NCBI GenBank assembly: GCA_902589825.1
Contig: CACIUL010000035.1
Location: 1 to 36,380, forward strand
Origin: an uncultured Verrucomicrobiota bacterium
GTDB lineage: Bacteria; Verrucomicrobiota; Verrucomicrobiia; Verrucomicrobiales; DEV007
DNA length: 36,380 nucleotides
Direction of reading: 5' to 3'
The position numbers and the translations under genes are program-made. Shown piece by piece: positions 25,196 to 33,330 of the stretch (position 1 is its first letter; every line of letters begins with the position of its first letter). A model generated the notes under the pieces. The model saw nothing but the letters and a program-made list of their open reading frames with translations. It was not told the DNA's origin and searched no databases.

Positions 25196-26209
25196 CGTGC
25201 CGCCCTCTGCATTGATGAGGTCAATACGCTCCTTTAATGTTGATGTTTCAAATCTGGACTTTTCGCCGGCACCCCACCCCTTGCTGACCGGAAGGAGCAG
25301 GTGCCAGATGACGCCTCTTGGGGCAGGAAAATTTCTGGGTGTCAATGTCTTTCCTTTTCCCTTCTTGGTGCGCTGATAAAAGTCGTGGCTTTCGCCGGAG
25401 GTAAACGTCTGGTGCGGGCACAATTTTCCGCCGGTGCACAGGGAGAGCAGCGGGTGTGCACCGGCATTAAAGGCCAGTTCGGCTTCCGGGTTTCCGGAAC
25501 GAATCGATGCAACCCATGTATCGATGTTATATTCTTCTTTGCTGAGGGCATTATAGGCATCCCTCATTTCGGTCTTGTATCCGTCAAACCACCATCCTGA
25601 TACCAGCTTGCCGTAGCGCCGTGACCACTCACCACAGACTTCAGCCCAGTTTTTCAGGAAAGCGGGATTGGGAGCCTGGTTCTCACTGCGCAGGAACCCC
25701 TTTATCTTGCGTGGGTGAGACATGGGATCAATGTCCGGCCCGACGGGCTTGCCGTTAATGCTTGGCAGGGTGTCTTCCATGGCCTTGATGACCCTGTAAT
25801 GGCGCATGGGAGCCCGTGCCGTCATGTAGATAATGAGCCTGATGTTTCGCCGGGATAGTTGTCGACCGATTTCCATGACCAAGTCACGTTTTGAGGTCCA
25901 TACCCCGTTTTTCACCCCAAGGAGTTTTTCATACGCCTGGTTTGGGGCACAATATTTTCCCCAGTGCTGCCCGATGACGAAGATGACGTGTCCTGCGCCG
26001 GTACTTTCGACTTCGCCGGCGAATTTTTCCACGTCAAAGGAATCAATGGCTCGGTTATAGGATTGCGGCGAATGATCCTTGAAGGCCTCGTAATGAAACA
26101 TCAGCCCGTAGCCGGTCTTCCCCAGCCAACGGTCAGGCTCGCGTGATTGCGCGGCAATGGTGCCGTGCAATACGGTGAACACAATTAAGAGAAGGCGGTG
26201 CTGGCTCAT
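25079..26209 (-). CDS. Secreted GH29-like (alpha-L-fucosidase-like) glycoside hydrolase
   Basis: GH29 enzymes release alpha-linked fucose from glycans. I start at the ATG at 26209 (MSQHRLLLIVFTVLHGTIAAQ, a signal peptide), because the longer ORF from 26248 overlaps the upstream gene. The product is about 376 residues. It shows fucosidase-like barrel motifs: WLGKTGYGLMFHYEAF near the start, FVIGQHWGKYCAPN, SRRNIRLIIYMT, and GWWFDGYKTEMRD near residue 206, where the Asp in WFDG is the likely nucleophile. It is shorter than many GH29 enzymes and lacks an obvious C-terminal carbohydrate-binding domain, so a distant, uncharacterised subfamily is likely. It follows the alpha/beta esterase gene by 7 bases. 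A dead paralogue tail lies at 24155-24268. Confidence 0.75.
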   Translation of the reverse strand: MSQHRLLLIVFTVLHGTIAAQSREPDRWLGKTGYGLMFHYEAFKDHSPQSYNRAIDSFDVEKFAGEVESTGAGHVIFVIGQHWGKYCAPNQAYEKLLGVKNGVWTSKRDLVMEIGRQLSRRNIRLIIYMTARAPMRHYRVIKAMEDTLPSINGKPVGPDIDPMSHPRKIKGFLRSENQAPNPAFLKNWAEVCGEWSRRYGKLVSGWWFDGYKTEMRDAYNALSKEEYNIDTWVASIRSGNPEAELAFNAGAHPLLSLCTGGKLCPHQTFTSGESHDFYQRTKKGKGKTLTPRNFPAPRGVIWHLLLPVSKGWGAGEKSRFETSTLKERIDLINAEGGTITLDVPVSPDGRIPEKLLQTLQELGKDSKKLKDGIRSF

Positions 26210-26216
26210 TGTTGCA

Positions 26217-27158
26217 TTATTCCGGCAAGTGTTTCTTAAGGAAAGCATCTACGGCATCGATCGTGGGAATAAACCATTCGCGCATGTTCCAGAAGGGGTG
26301 CGGAGCCTTGGGCATCATGACGAATTCATGCGGGATTTCCAGCTTGTCCATCTTTGCCCAGAATTCCGTGTAGCGGGTACGGGGCCGATCGAATTCGCCG
26401 TCAATAAAAAGCATGGGAGGCGTGTCCGCATTCAGGTGGGTTAGTGGAGAAGCTTCAATATAGATACCTGTTTTCTGCTTCGGCAACGCCCCTCCCATGA
26501 AGTCAATGATTGCGTCTCCTTCCGGTTTTGCCGCGGCTTTTTCCACCCGCTCAATAATATGCGGCAGGAGCAGGCTCATTGGCCCGCACATGACGATGGC
26601 TGCTTGCACCTCCGAGGAGACATCACGGTGATCTCCTTTGCCCTCGAAATGCTTGATGCCGTTGCTGGCAGCCATGAACCCCGCGAGGTGGCCGCCTGCT
26701 GACCCCCCCATGGATGCAATCCGTTCCGGGTCTATATTGAAACGCCTGGCATTCTTGCGCGTCCAGCGGATGGCCGCTTTACCATCGTGCACGGCTGCGG
26801 GAAAAGGTTTTTCGCCACTTAGCCGGTATGCCGGGACAATGCAGACGTAGCCCCTTTGTGCCAGGCCCTGTGCCAGGCTGGCAAAGATCCCGGGGCGTCC
26901 GTTTTGCCATCCACCACCAAAAAAAAGGACGATTGCAGGGCAGGGGCCTTGCGCTTCAGTTGGGCGATAGAGGTCGAGGGTCAGGCGCCTGCGTTTTTTC
27001 TCGTCCACATAGGTGAACATGATGTGTGGCTCCTGGATGATGCCTTCTTGCATATCCGGCTTAACCCGGCTGCGATCAGGCTTTGCAGGGGATTTTTCAT
27101 CAGCCTGCGACAAGGAGGCCAGCCATATAAAGGCAATGGTTGTGAGGAGTTTTTGCAT
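26217..27158 (-). CDS. Secreted alpha/beta-hydrolase, BD-FAE/lipase-esterase-like
   Basis: The 313-residue product has a short signal peptide (LLTTIAFIWLASLSQA) and an alpha/beta-hydrolase fold. CPAIVLFFGGGWQNG is the oxyanion strand-loop of the HSL/BD-FAE type (HGGG-like, with FGGG here), MGGSAGGHLAG near residue 150 is the nucleophile elbow, FIDGEFDR carries the likely Asp, and KAPHPFW the catalytic His. This pattern is common in carbohydrate acetyl or feruloyl esterases of polysaccharide loci. The gene lies between the FG-GAP protein (10 bases upstream) and the GH29-like gene (7 bases downstream), so the three probably share one transcript and act on the same substrate. The ester removed is not identifiable from sequence. 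Confidence 0.85.
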   Translation of the reverse strand: MQKLLTTIAFIWLASLSQADEKSPAKPDRSRVKPDMQEGIIQEPHIMFTYVDEKKRRRLTLDLYRPTEAQGPCPAIVLFFGGGWQNGRPGIFASLAQGLAQRGYVCIVPAYRLSGEKPFPAAVHDGKAAIRWTRKNARRFNIDPERIASMGGSAGGHLAGFMAASNGIKHFEGKGDHRDVSSEVQAAIVMCGPMSLLLPHIIERVEKAAAKPEGDAIIDFMGGALPKQKTGIYIEASPLTHLNADTPPMLFIDGEFDRPRTRYTEFWAKMDKLEIPHEFVMMPKAPHPFWNMREWFIPTIDAVDAFLKKHLPE

Positions 27159-27168
27159 TTGGTTTTTA

Positions 27169-28407
27169 CTATTGGGATGCTGCAGGATTTTCGAACCAGA
27201 TTACTCCCCAGCCACCATTCTCATCGGTCGTTATGACATCAAGGTCACCATCACCATCGAGGTCGCCCAGCCAGGCATTGTCCATTTTTTTTCTTGTTTC
27301 AGCGCCGGGCATGGTGATCGCGGTTGCCTTCCAGTTCCCGGGTTGCATGGGATCCCCTGAATAAGTGGCAGTCCACAGGTCGCCTCCCTTTGGGATAACA
27401 ATGATCTCTTTTTTTCCTATGTCACCGTCCAGGTCGGTTATAGCAACTCCCTTCGGAAAGTTGCCTGTGGGCTGGTCGATAATGATCTCCTTGAAGGTGG
27501 GGTCCCCGGTTTTGTTGATACGCAGCAGAACGATCAGTTTGCGGGCCAGTTTTCCCAGGCTGCCTCCGGTAATGACCACGTCCTCTATCTTGTCGCCATT
27601 CACATCGCCCAGGGTCATGAACATCGGTTCATGGTGTGGATGCAGTGTCTTGCGCTGCCAGGGTCCGGTCACCTTGTCTTTGCCCGGGTTCACATACCAG
27701 CATATTTCCTTCCCCCTGTCCGGGACCACCATGTCCATGTCACCGTCACCATCAAGGTCGCGCATGATGCAGTTCATCGGCCAGCGGTTCTTTCCCATGA
27801 CGTGTTTTTTCCAGTTGCGGGCCTCATGTTTTCCTGTTTTTGGCTGCTGATACCACTCCTGGGCCCCGACAATCAGGTCATTGAGGCCATCGCCGTCGAC
27901 ATCAGTCACGGTCGGCACCCGCCGCTCATAGTTGAAGAGTGTCATCTTCTTCCACGCTGAGGCATCAGCGACTTTATCCCTGCCCGGATTGAAGTAAACC
28001 CAGCCACCGTTGGCGATGTAGTCCAGGTCGCCATCGTTATCGAGGTCTCCAATGCCTGAATCCTCACATTGTCCGTGCTTGAACTCAATAAATTGACTCC
28101 ATGGGTGCCGGGATTTACCGGGGCCCGGGTTAAAATACAGCCGGCTGTATTTTCCTTCCTCGTAGTTGACGAACAGGTCGAAGTCCCCATCACCATCCCA
28201 GTCATGAACGTTAATGCCGTCCGGGCCATGGTCTTTCGGGTCAGGATACACGGTGTGGCAGCGCCATCCGCTCGGGCCTGCCTTTCCGGAATAAGTTTTC
28301 CAGTTCTCTTCCCTGGCCTCCATTTGTAGCAGGCTGCCGTTTAAGAGCAGAGCGCAAGACAGTATGGCAGGTTTCATGGTTGTTGATAGGCTCGTTGGAT
28401 TTTTCAT
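27169..28407 (-). CDS. Secreted FG-GAP/VCBS-repeat seven-bladed propeller protein
   Basis: The 412-residue product has a signal region (MKPAILSCALLLNGSLLQMEA from Met11) and about seven repeated calcium-loop blades: DWDGDGDFD, DLDNDGDLD, DVDGDGLND, DLDGDGDMD, DVNGDKIED, DLDGDIGKK and DLDGDGDLD. Such integrin-like propellers bind calcium and are usually non-catalytic, serving in binding or adhesion; some are lyase-like propellers, but no catalytic residues are evident. The start at 28407 overlaps the stop of the upstream sulfatase in an ATGA arrangement, with GGAAAG at suitable spacing, so translation is probably coupled to the sulfatase. This ties the protein functionally to sulfated-glycan breakdown, perhaps as a substrate-binding component. 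Confidence 0.88.
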   Translation of the reverse strand: MKNPTSLSTTMKPAILSCALLLNGSLLQMEAREENWKTYSGKAGPSGWRCHTVYPDPKDHGPDGINVHDWDGDGDFDLFVNYEEGKYSRLYFNPGPGKSRHPWSQFIEFKHGQCEDSGIGDLDNDGDLDYIANGGWVYFNPGRDKVADASAWKKMTLFNYERRVPTVTDVDGDGLNDLIVGAQEWYQQPKTGKHEARNWKKHVMGKNRWPMNCIMRDLDGDGDMDMVVPDRGKEICWYVNPGKDKVTGPWQRKTLHPHHEPMFMTLGDVNGDKIEDVVITGGSLGKLARKLIVLLRINKTGDPTFKEIIIDQPTGNFPKGVAITDLDGDIGKKEIIVIPKGGDLWTATYSGDPMQPGNWKATAITMPGAETRKKMDNAWLGDLDGDGDLDVITTDENGGWGVIWFENPAASQ

Positions 28408-29822
28408 TTCTGCTTTCCTGATGGATTCATGTATTCCCTGAGACGGGGCAGGTTGCCGGGCCTTGATATTATGGGTACTGCCTGCTCCACGAATGCAGCA
28501 GGGCGGGTATCTTCAACAATTTGCTCAGCATGGGCATCCAGCATGGACTTGAGTTCATCGACAATATCGGGATGCCTGTCGGCGAGGTCATTTTTTTCTC
28601 CTATGTCCGCAATCAGGTTATAGAGCTCGGGTTTTCTGCGCTTTCCCATTACCAGCTTCCAGTTGTCCCTGCGAATACCATCCACTTCATAATAAAGGGA
28701 CTTGTGCGGAGATTTGGTCCCGGGCTTGCCAAGGAGCAGGTCAAGGACGTTCTTTCCATCGATGGTGCGGTCGACTGGAATACCGGTGCCGGCAAGCTTG
28801 GCCAGTGAAGGAAACAGGTCGATGGTAGTTGCAATTTCGCTGTTTACTTTTCCGGCCGGGATGGTTCCCGGCCACCAGGTGAGTGTCGGCACGCGCATGT
28901 GACCTTCATACTTGGGTCCGCCTTTGCCGCCCCGCAGCTGGCCCATGCTCATGCCGCCGGCCCCTCCGTTGTCAGAGGTAAAAATAACCAGTGTGTGATC
29001 CTGGATATCAAGTTGGCGAAGAGTATCAAGAATCTGTCCCACGCTATCGTCAATTTCCTCGACATTTGCCCGGTTGACGTTGCCGGCCGCCCTTTTCAGG
29101 ATGTCTGGACGGGCATATCGGGGGCTGTGCACGTAGGCGTGGGGAACATAACAGAAGAAGGGATTTTTCCTGTTCTTCCGGATGAAACTGACTGCCTTCT
29201 TAGTGATGACCTCGCAAAGAAGTGCCTGGTCCTGCCCATCACTGACATAGGCGACTGCCTTATCCTGATGAATAACCGGAAGTGGTGTGTAAGGGGCACG
29301 GTTTGTGACAGGATTACCCCGCTTGTTGCCCGGCCACATGTCGTTGGAGTAGGGAATGCCAAAGTATTCATCAAACCCCTGCGAGAGGGGCAAAAATTCT
29401 TTCTGGTCGCCCAGGTGCCACTTGCCGAAGCACCCCGTGGCATATCCCTCTTTCTTGAGTAATTCAGCAATGGTTATTTCATCCGGATGCAGTCCACGGT
29501 CTTCACCCGGGAAGACGACGCGACCATCCATGCCGATTCGGTGGGCATAGGTCCCGGTCATCAGTGCTGCGCGTGATGGTGTGCAGGCCGTGTTGGAAAC
29601 ATAAAAATCCGTCAGCTTGAGTCCTTCCTTGGCCATCCGGTTCAGATGGGGTGTCTGGTTTAACTTGTTACCAAAAGGCCCGATGTCGCCGTATCCCATG
29701 TCGTCAATGAAGATTAAGACAATATTGGTGTGGGATGGTGCCGCATGACTTCGGGCATAGAAGGCCATCAGTAGGACCAGGAAGGTTGCCCTCTTTAGAA
29801 AGATTAAGAGCATTGCGTGCAT
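28404..29822 (-). CDS. Secreted S1-family arylsulfatase
   Basis: The 472-residue product has a signal peptide (FLVLLMAFYARSHA) and the arylsulfatase-A-like fold: NIVLIFIDDMGYGD (metal Asp40/Asp41), the formylglycine motif ACTPSRAALMTG with Cys80, CFGKWHLGD, and FTSDNGGAGG. GYGDIG and PNxPHLNRMAKEG-type spacing resemble the S1_16/S1_14 arylsulfatases of polysaccharide-degrading marine bacteria; the substrate is unknown. It heads a compact same-strand set: its stop overlaps the FG-GAP gene start, followed closely by the esterase and the GH29-like gene. Upstream, 137 bases separate it from the GH43/117-like gene, enough for its own promoter, though none is obvious. Confidence 0.93.
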   Translation of the reverse strand: MHAMLLIFLKRATFLVLLMAFYARSHAAPSHTNIVLIFIDDMGYGDIGPFGNKLNQTPHLNRMAKEGLKLTDFYVSNTACTPSRAALMTGTYAHRIGMDGRVVFPGEDRGLHPDEITIAELLKKEGYATGCFGKWHLGDQKEFLPLSQGFDEYFGIPYSNDMWPGNKRGNPVTNRAPYTPLPVIHQDKAVAYVSDGQDQALLCEVITKKAVSFIRKNRKNPFFCYVPHAYVHSPRYARPDILKRAAGNVNRANVEEIDDSVGQILDTLRQLDIQDHTLVIFTSDNGGAGGMSMGQLRGGKGGPKYEGHMRVPTLTWWPGTIPAGKVNSEIATTIDLFPSLAKLAGTGIPVDRTIDGKNVLDLLLGKPGTKSPHKSLYYEVDGIRRDNWKLVMGKRRKPELYNLIADIGEKNDLADRHPDIVDELKSMLDAHAEQIVEDTRPAAFVEQAVPIISRPGNLPRLREYMNPSGKQK

Positions 29823-29959
29823 GGGGTTTTTATTTGCAGGGTTTTCGGGAGGCTATGGATGAGCGTAGATCCATGTGGGCTAAGACAAGGCACTGAGATG
29901 GTGAAAGGCAGATCGGGCGTGAATGCAATTCCTGCGTATTACGGCTTGAAAAAGGCGTT

Positions 29960-31465
29960 TCACCTGAAGGAGAGGCGTAAACTCTCGATGATCGGCTTGG
30001 ATTTGTTTTCCGTGGTATCGGTGATTTTCAGCTCAGCCTGAAAAGCATAGCCGGCAGGAATTTCCTTGAGGTCCATGGTGGCAGGGATTCGCTTGACCTG
30101 CTTGGAGAAGCCGGGGATGTAATCGTAGGTTTCCTTAACTTCAGTCCAGTCTGTCCACTGGTTGACCTTGCCGTCATTGTCCGTGTCGACACCGACCCTG
30201 GCCTCAATTTTTTCCACCCATGGTCCGGGACTGACATAGTCCTTGGATGTTTGTGTCACCAGGTAGAAGCGACCTTCGGCGAAAGCGATATCGGGGTCAG
30301 GATGCCCCTTACCTATTTCATCGCAGAAGGAAAAAGGCTTGTCGATGCTGGAAGAAGTAAACCAAGCGATACGGATTCCTTTATTGGCAGGGTGAAAGTC
30401 GCAAAAGAGATAATACTGGCCACCGATGGAGATGGAGGCCCAGTCGCCATAGGCATTCTGTTTGGGCTCATGGATTTCGTATTTTGCGACGTTGCTCTTG
30501 AATCTCTTGGGATCTTCCTTCGCCCAGTGCGGGTGCAGATATTCAGCAATCCTGCCGGTTGGCTTGGTGCGATCGTCAACTGCATGGGACAGGATGGAGA
30601 AGTTGTCGATTCCATTCTGGCTTACGGCATGCCCGGCCAATGGGGAATCCCATGAGTGCTTGCGGGCATTGATTGGGCTCCAGTCCTCAAAGATGATATG
30701 GAATTTACCCTGAATGTCCCGGATAACAGCGCAATCCGAACCATGTGAGGGGTCGTCTAGGGCAATTCCCATGTTCTTGCCCGGTTTGCCGTCCGTTAAG
30801 TCCTCGTCGATGAAAAGGTGGGGGTCCTGGTCGTTGGGAAAGTCATAGTAGATGTAGGTTTTTCCATCCACCTGCTCGGCTGTTGTCACCCAGCGGGCAA
30901 ACCCCGGGGTGACGCAACCGTGGTGCACCCAGTGGACCATGTCCCTGCTCTGCCATGCATGGTATCCGCCCTGACCCTTTAGCAGTCCGCCAGGGGCGTT
31001 GAACTGGGTCGGTATTGAAGTGGTCTTCAGGGGAATGTCGAATCCATCCAACGTGGCATCCTTGCCTTCAGCAGGGGATTCTCCCGCCGGGCTTTGACCT
31101 TTTTTCTTTGGCATTGTCCCGTAGCGGCCGAACATCCAATAGTTATCAGGACCCATGGTCAGCAACACCGGGGCATCACGCAGGTTTTTTGGCCCTACCC
31201 GTGGTTTAGCCTCCCAGTTCTGCCAGATTGCCGATTGTTGGATGGTCAGCGATTCCACTGAGCGTTTACGGTCAAATTTGTCCAGCTTGACACTGATTGT
31301 TCCGGCCTTGGCAACAGGAGACACGGTGCCGTCTCTGATGATGACATCCTTTGATGCAGTGAGAGCCTTTTCCCATTGGGCCTGGGTGCCGATTTCCAAT
31401 GGATCTCCGGCAAGCAGTGACTGTGACAGCAGGATGGAAACAGGAAAGGTAATGGCATGTTTCAT
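29960..31465 (-). CDS. Secreted GH43/GH117-like five-bladed propeller glycoside hydrolase
   Basis: The 501-residue product has a signal peptide (ITFPVSILLSQSLLAG). The N-terminal beta region (about 20-100) is unassigned. From about 100 the sequence reads like a five-bladed clan GH-F/GH-J-type propeller: DNYWMFGRYGT, AWQSRDMVHWVHHG, TYIYYDFPNDQDPHLF, DCAVIRDIQGKFHIIFEDW, DWASISIGGQYYLFCDFH and HPDPDIAFAEGRFYLVTQT. These are the blade starts that carry the acidic catalytic residues in GH43 and GH117 families. GH117 enzymes act on 3,6-anhydrogalactose of red-algal agars and carrageenans, and GH43 on arabinan/xylan; I cannot choose firmly. A low-complexity insert (KKKGQSPAGESPAEGK) interrupts blade 1. 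The sulfatase-rich context favours a sulfated galactan or fucan target. Confidence 0.7.
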   Translation of the reverse strand: MKHAITFPVSILLSQSLLAGDPLEIGTQAQWEKALTASKDVIIRDGTVSPVAKAGTISVKLDKFDRKRSVESLTIQQSAIWQNWEAKPRVGPKNLRDAPVLLTMGPDNYWMFGRYGTMPKKKGQSPAGESPAEGKDATLDGFDIPLKTTSIPTQFNAPGGLLKGQGGYHAWQSRDMVHWVHHGCVTPGFARWVTTAEQVDGKTYIYYDFPNDQDPHLFIDEDLTDGKPGKNMGIALDDPSHGSDCAVIRDIQGKFHIIFEDWSPINARKHSWDSPLAGHAVSQNGIDNFSILSHAVDDRTKPTGRIAEYLHPHWAKEDPKRFKSNVAKYEIHEPKQNAYGDWASISIGGQYYLFCDFHPANKGIRIAWFTSSSIDKPFSFCDEIGKGHPDPDIAFAEGRFYLVTQTSKDYVSPGPWVEKIEARVGVDTDNDGKVNQWTDWTEVKETYDYIPGFSKQVKRIPATMDLKEIPAGYAFQAELKITDTTENKSKPIIESLRLSFR

Positions 31466-31845
31466 GGCTGGAGTTATTCTTTAAGTGTGATGGTTCCCAT
31501 ATGGGGACAATATTATTATTACAGGTCGAGAGTGTCTTCTGTCTCGGCAAAGCGCCTTGCAGGGATTCCTGGGTTGGGACGCTTCAGGGTATCTGTTAAT
31601 GCCTGGTCGGCAGCAATACGCCTTGATTGTGGCATCACGAATGAATCCTGGTCCTCACCCGGTTGCTTTCCATGGCTTGGCGCAGGAAGGATTCCTGGGA
31701 TGACCACCAATGAATGGATCAAGCAGGTGCATTTTTTAGTGAGGAGTGTCACCATTGCATTTTTGCTTCTTTTGCCTGTAAACACAACGGGAAGAAACGC
31801 CGGGTTTCCTTGAGGGCAAACTTCATAAGCAGTTTTTGGCAGGGC
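31466..31845. other. 380-base region without a convincing gene
   Basis: It separates the GH43/117-like gene from the downstream end of the paired sulfatase genes. The only candidate is a minus-strand ORF at 31519-31785, listed separately. I see no strong terminator hairpin, repeat or RNA gene. Confidence 0.5.
31519..31785 (-). CDS. Possible small exported protein, unrecognised
   Basis: An 88-codon ORF begins at a GTG, with an alternative ATG at 31755 giving MVTLLTKKCTCLIHSLVV, a basic-then-hydrophobic start that could be a signal peptide. The rest is polar (SRRIAADQALTDTL, then GIPARRFAETEDTLDL). I recognise no family, the ribosome-binding site is poor, and it could be chance or the decayed end of a larger gene. 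It is listed only because it is the sole candidate in this gap and lies on the same strand as its neighbours. Confidence 0.2.
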   Translation of the reverse strand: MFTGKRSKNAMVTLLTKKCTCLIHSLVVIPGILPAPSHGKQPGEDQDSFVMPQSRRIAADQALTDTLKRPNPGIPARRFAETEDTLDL

Positions 31846-33324
31846 TTAACTGCCTACACGGTATGCCCGGCGGAGGCGGCTGAGTTCTTTTTTCAAGTAG
31901 CCGACCTTCTGGCGGTATTTGGATTCCCCGTAGAGACTCTTCATTTCTAGAGGGTCAGCCTCAAGGTCAAAGAATTCCCATGTATTGAGCGGTTTTTCCG
32001 GGAAACGGATGAGTTTGTAGCGGCCGTCGGTAACACCGTAGTGGACTGGAACCCCATGGCCGCCGGCCTCGTAATAATGATAGTAGTGGGACTTACGCCA
32101 TTGTCCGGATGTTTGGCCGCGAAGAATAGGGGTGAGGGAGAGGCCCTGCATATCCTTTGGCTGAGGTGCGTTGGCAATGTCCAGGAAGGTCTGGGCGAAG
32201 TCGATATTGGAGACAAGGCGTGCATTTCTGCTGCCGGCCTTAGTCACTCCCGGCCACCTGACAAGTAACGGGGTATGCAGGCTTTGCTCATACATCCAAC
32301 GCTTGTCGAACCATCCGTGCTCGCCCAGCCAGAATCCCTGGTCCGAGCTGTAGATCACCACCGTGTTTTCGGCAAGGCCGGTATTATCCAGGTATTTGAG
32401 CATGCGTCCGATATTCTCATCCACGGCCTTGACGCAGCGCAGGTAGTTCTTGATATACCTTTGATAATACCAGCGGGTGCGTGCCTTGCCGTCGAGGTTT
32501 GCTTTCTCAAATGCCTCATTGCGTGGCCTGAAATGGCCGTCGAAGGCCTTGAACTGCTCCGGCGTGAACTTGCTGGAATAACGGAACATTAACCTGCTCG
32601 GGCCCAAGTCCTCGGCAATACCCATTTTGTGGCCTGCCGGGGCGGCACTGCGGCCGGCATAATCGTCGAAGAGCGTTGACGGCTCAGGGATTTTTATCTT
32701 ATCAAAAGTCTCCAGATGGCGCAGGGCAGGTTCCCAGCGGCCATGCGGCGCTTTATGCTGGCACATCAGGAAGAACGGTTTCTTTTTATTCCTGTTGCTA
32801 AGCCAATTTAATGCCTGGTCGGTAATGATATCGGTGGTGTAACCGGTATGTTTCACATTGCGTCCATTGGTAATGAGCATTGGGTTGTAGTATTGGCCCT
32901 GACCCTTGAGCACCTCAAAGTGATCAAAGCCTGTGGGCGTGGACTTCAGGTGCCATTTACCCACGATGGCTGTTTGATATCCGGCTTGTTGCAGCAGTTT
33001 GGGTGCGGTCTGTTGTGAGCCGTCAAAAACCTCCTTGTTGGTCAGCTGGCCGTTGAGGTGCGAATACTTCCCGGTAAGGATGACGGCGCGTGCGGGTGCG
33101 CAGATGGAATTACTGACCAGGCAGTGCTCAAAGAGCATGCCTTCCTTGGCGAGCCGATCGAGGTGTGGAGTGGGGGCGATCCTGGCCAAGGGTCCACCAT
33201 AGGCCGAGAGTGCCTTGAGCGCGTGGTCGTCGGTAAACAGGAAAAGGATGTTGGGCTGCTTTGCTGCACCGGCGCATGATAACGCCAAGGTTAAGCTGCA
33301 GAGGAAAATGATGGGTTTCATCAT
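31846..33324 (-). CDS. Secreted S1-family sulfatase
   Basis: The 492-residue product has a signal peptide (IIFLCSLTLALSCAGA), NILFLFTDDHALKALSAYGG, and the formylglycine motif ICAPARAVILTG (Cys75), with Ala in place of the usual Ser but still C-x-P-x-R. It also has GKWHLKS, CQHKAPHGRWEP and YSSDQGFWLGEHGWFDKRW. Closely matching segments in the 6808-8313 sulfatase (SDDHASEAIGAYGS, SDQGYWLGQHGLYDKR) make the two likely paralogues, perhaps with related but distinct substrates. The start at 33324 has two adjacent ATGs and a CAGGGA Shine-Dalgarno about 11 bases upstream. It begins 6 bases after the stop of the upstream sulfatase, so the two are an operon pair. Confidence 0.93.
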   Translation of the reverse strand: MMKPIIFLCSLTLALSCAGAAKQPNILFLFTDDHALKALSAYGGPLARIAPTPHLDRLAKEGMLFEHCLVSNSICAPARAVILTGKYSHLNGQLTNKEVFDGSQQTAPKLLQQAGYQTAIVGKWHLKSTPTGFDHFEVLKGQGQYYNPMLITNGRNVKHTGYTTDIITDQALNWLSNRNKKKPFFLMCQHKAPHGRWEPALRHLETFDKIKIPEPSTLFDDYAGRSAAPAGHKMGIAEDLGPSRLMFRYSSKFTPEQFKAFDGHFRPRNEAFEKANLDGKARTRWYYQRYIKNYLRCVKAVDENIGRMLKYLDNTGLAENTVVIYSSDQGFWLGEHGWFDKRWMYEQSLHTPLLVRWPGVTKAGSRNARLVSNIDFAQTFLDIANAPQPKDMQGLSLTPILRGQTSGQWRKSHYYHYYEAGGHGVPVHYGVTDGRYKLIRFPEKPLNTWEFFDLEADPLEMKSLYGESKYRQKVGYLKKELSRLRRAYRVGS

Positions 33325-33330
33325 TGTCGG

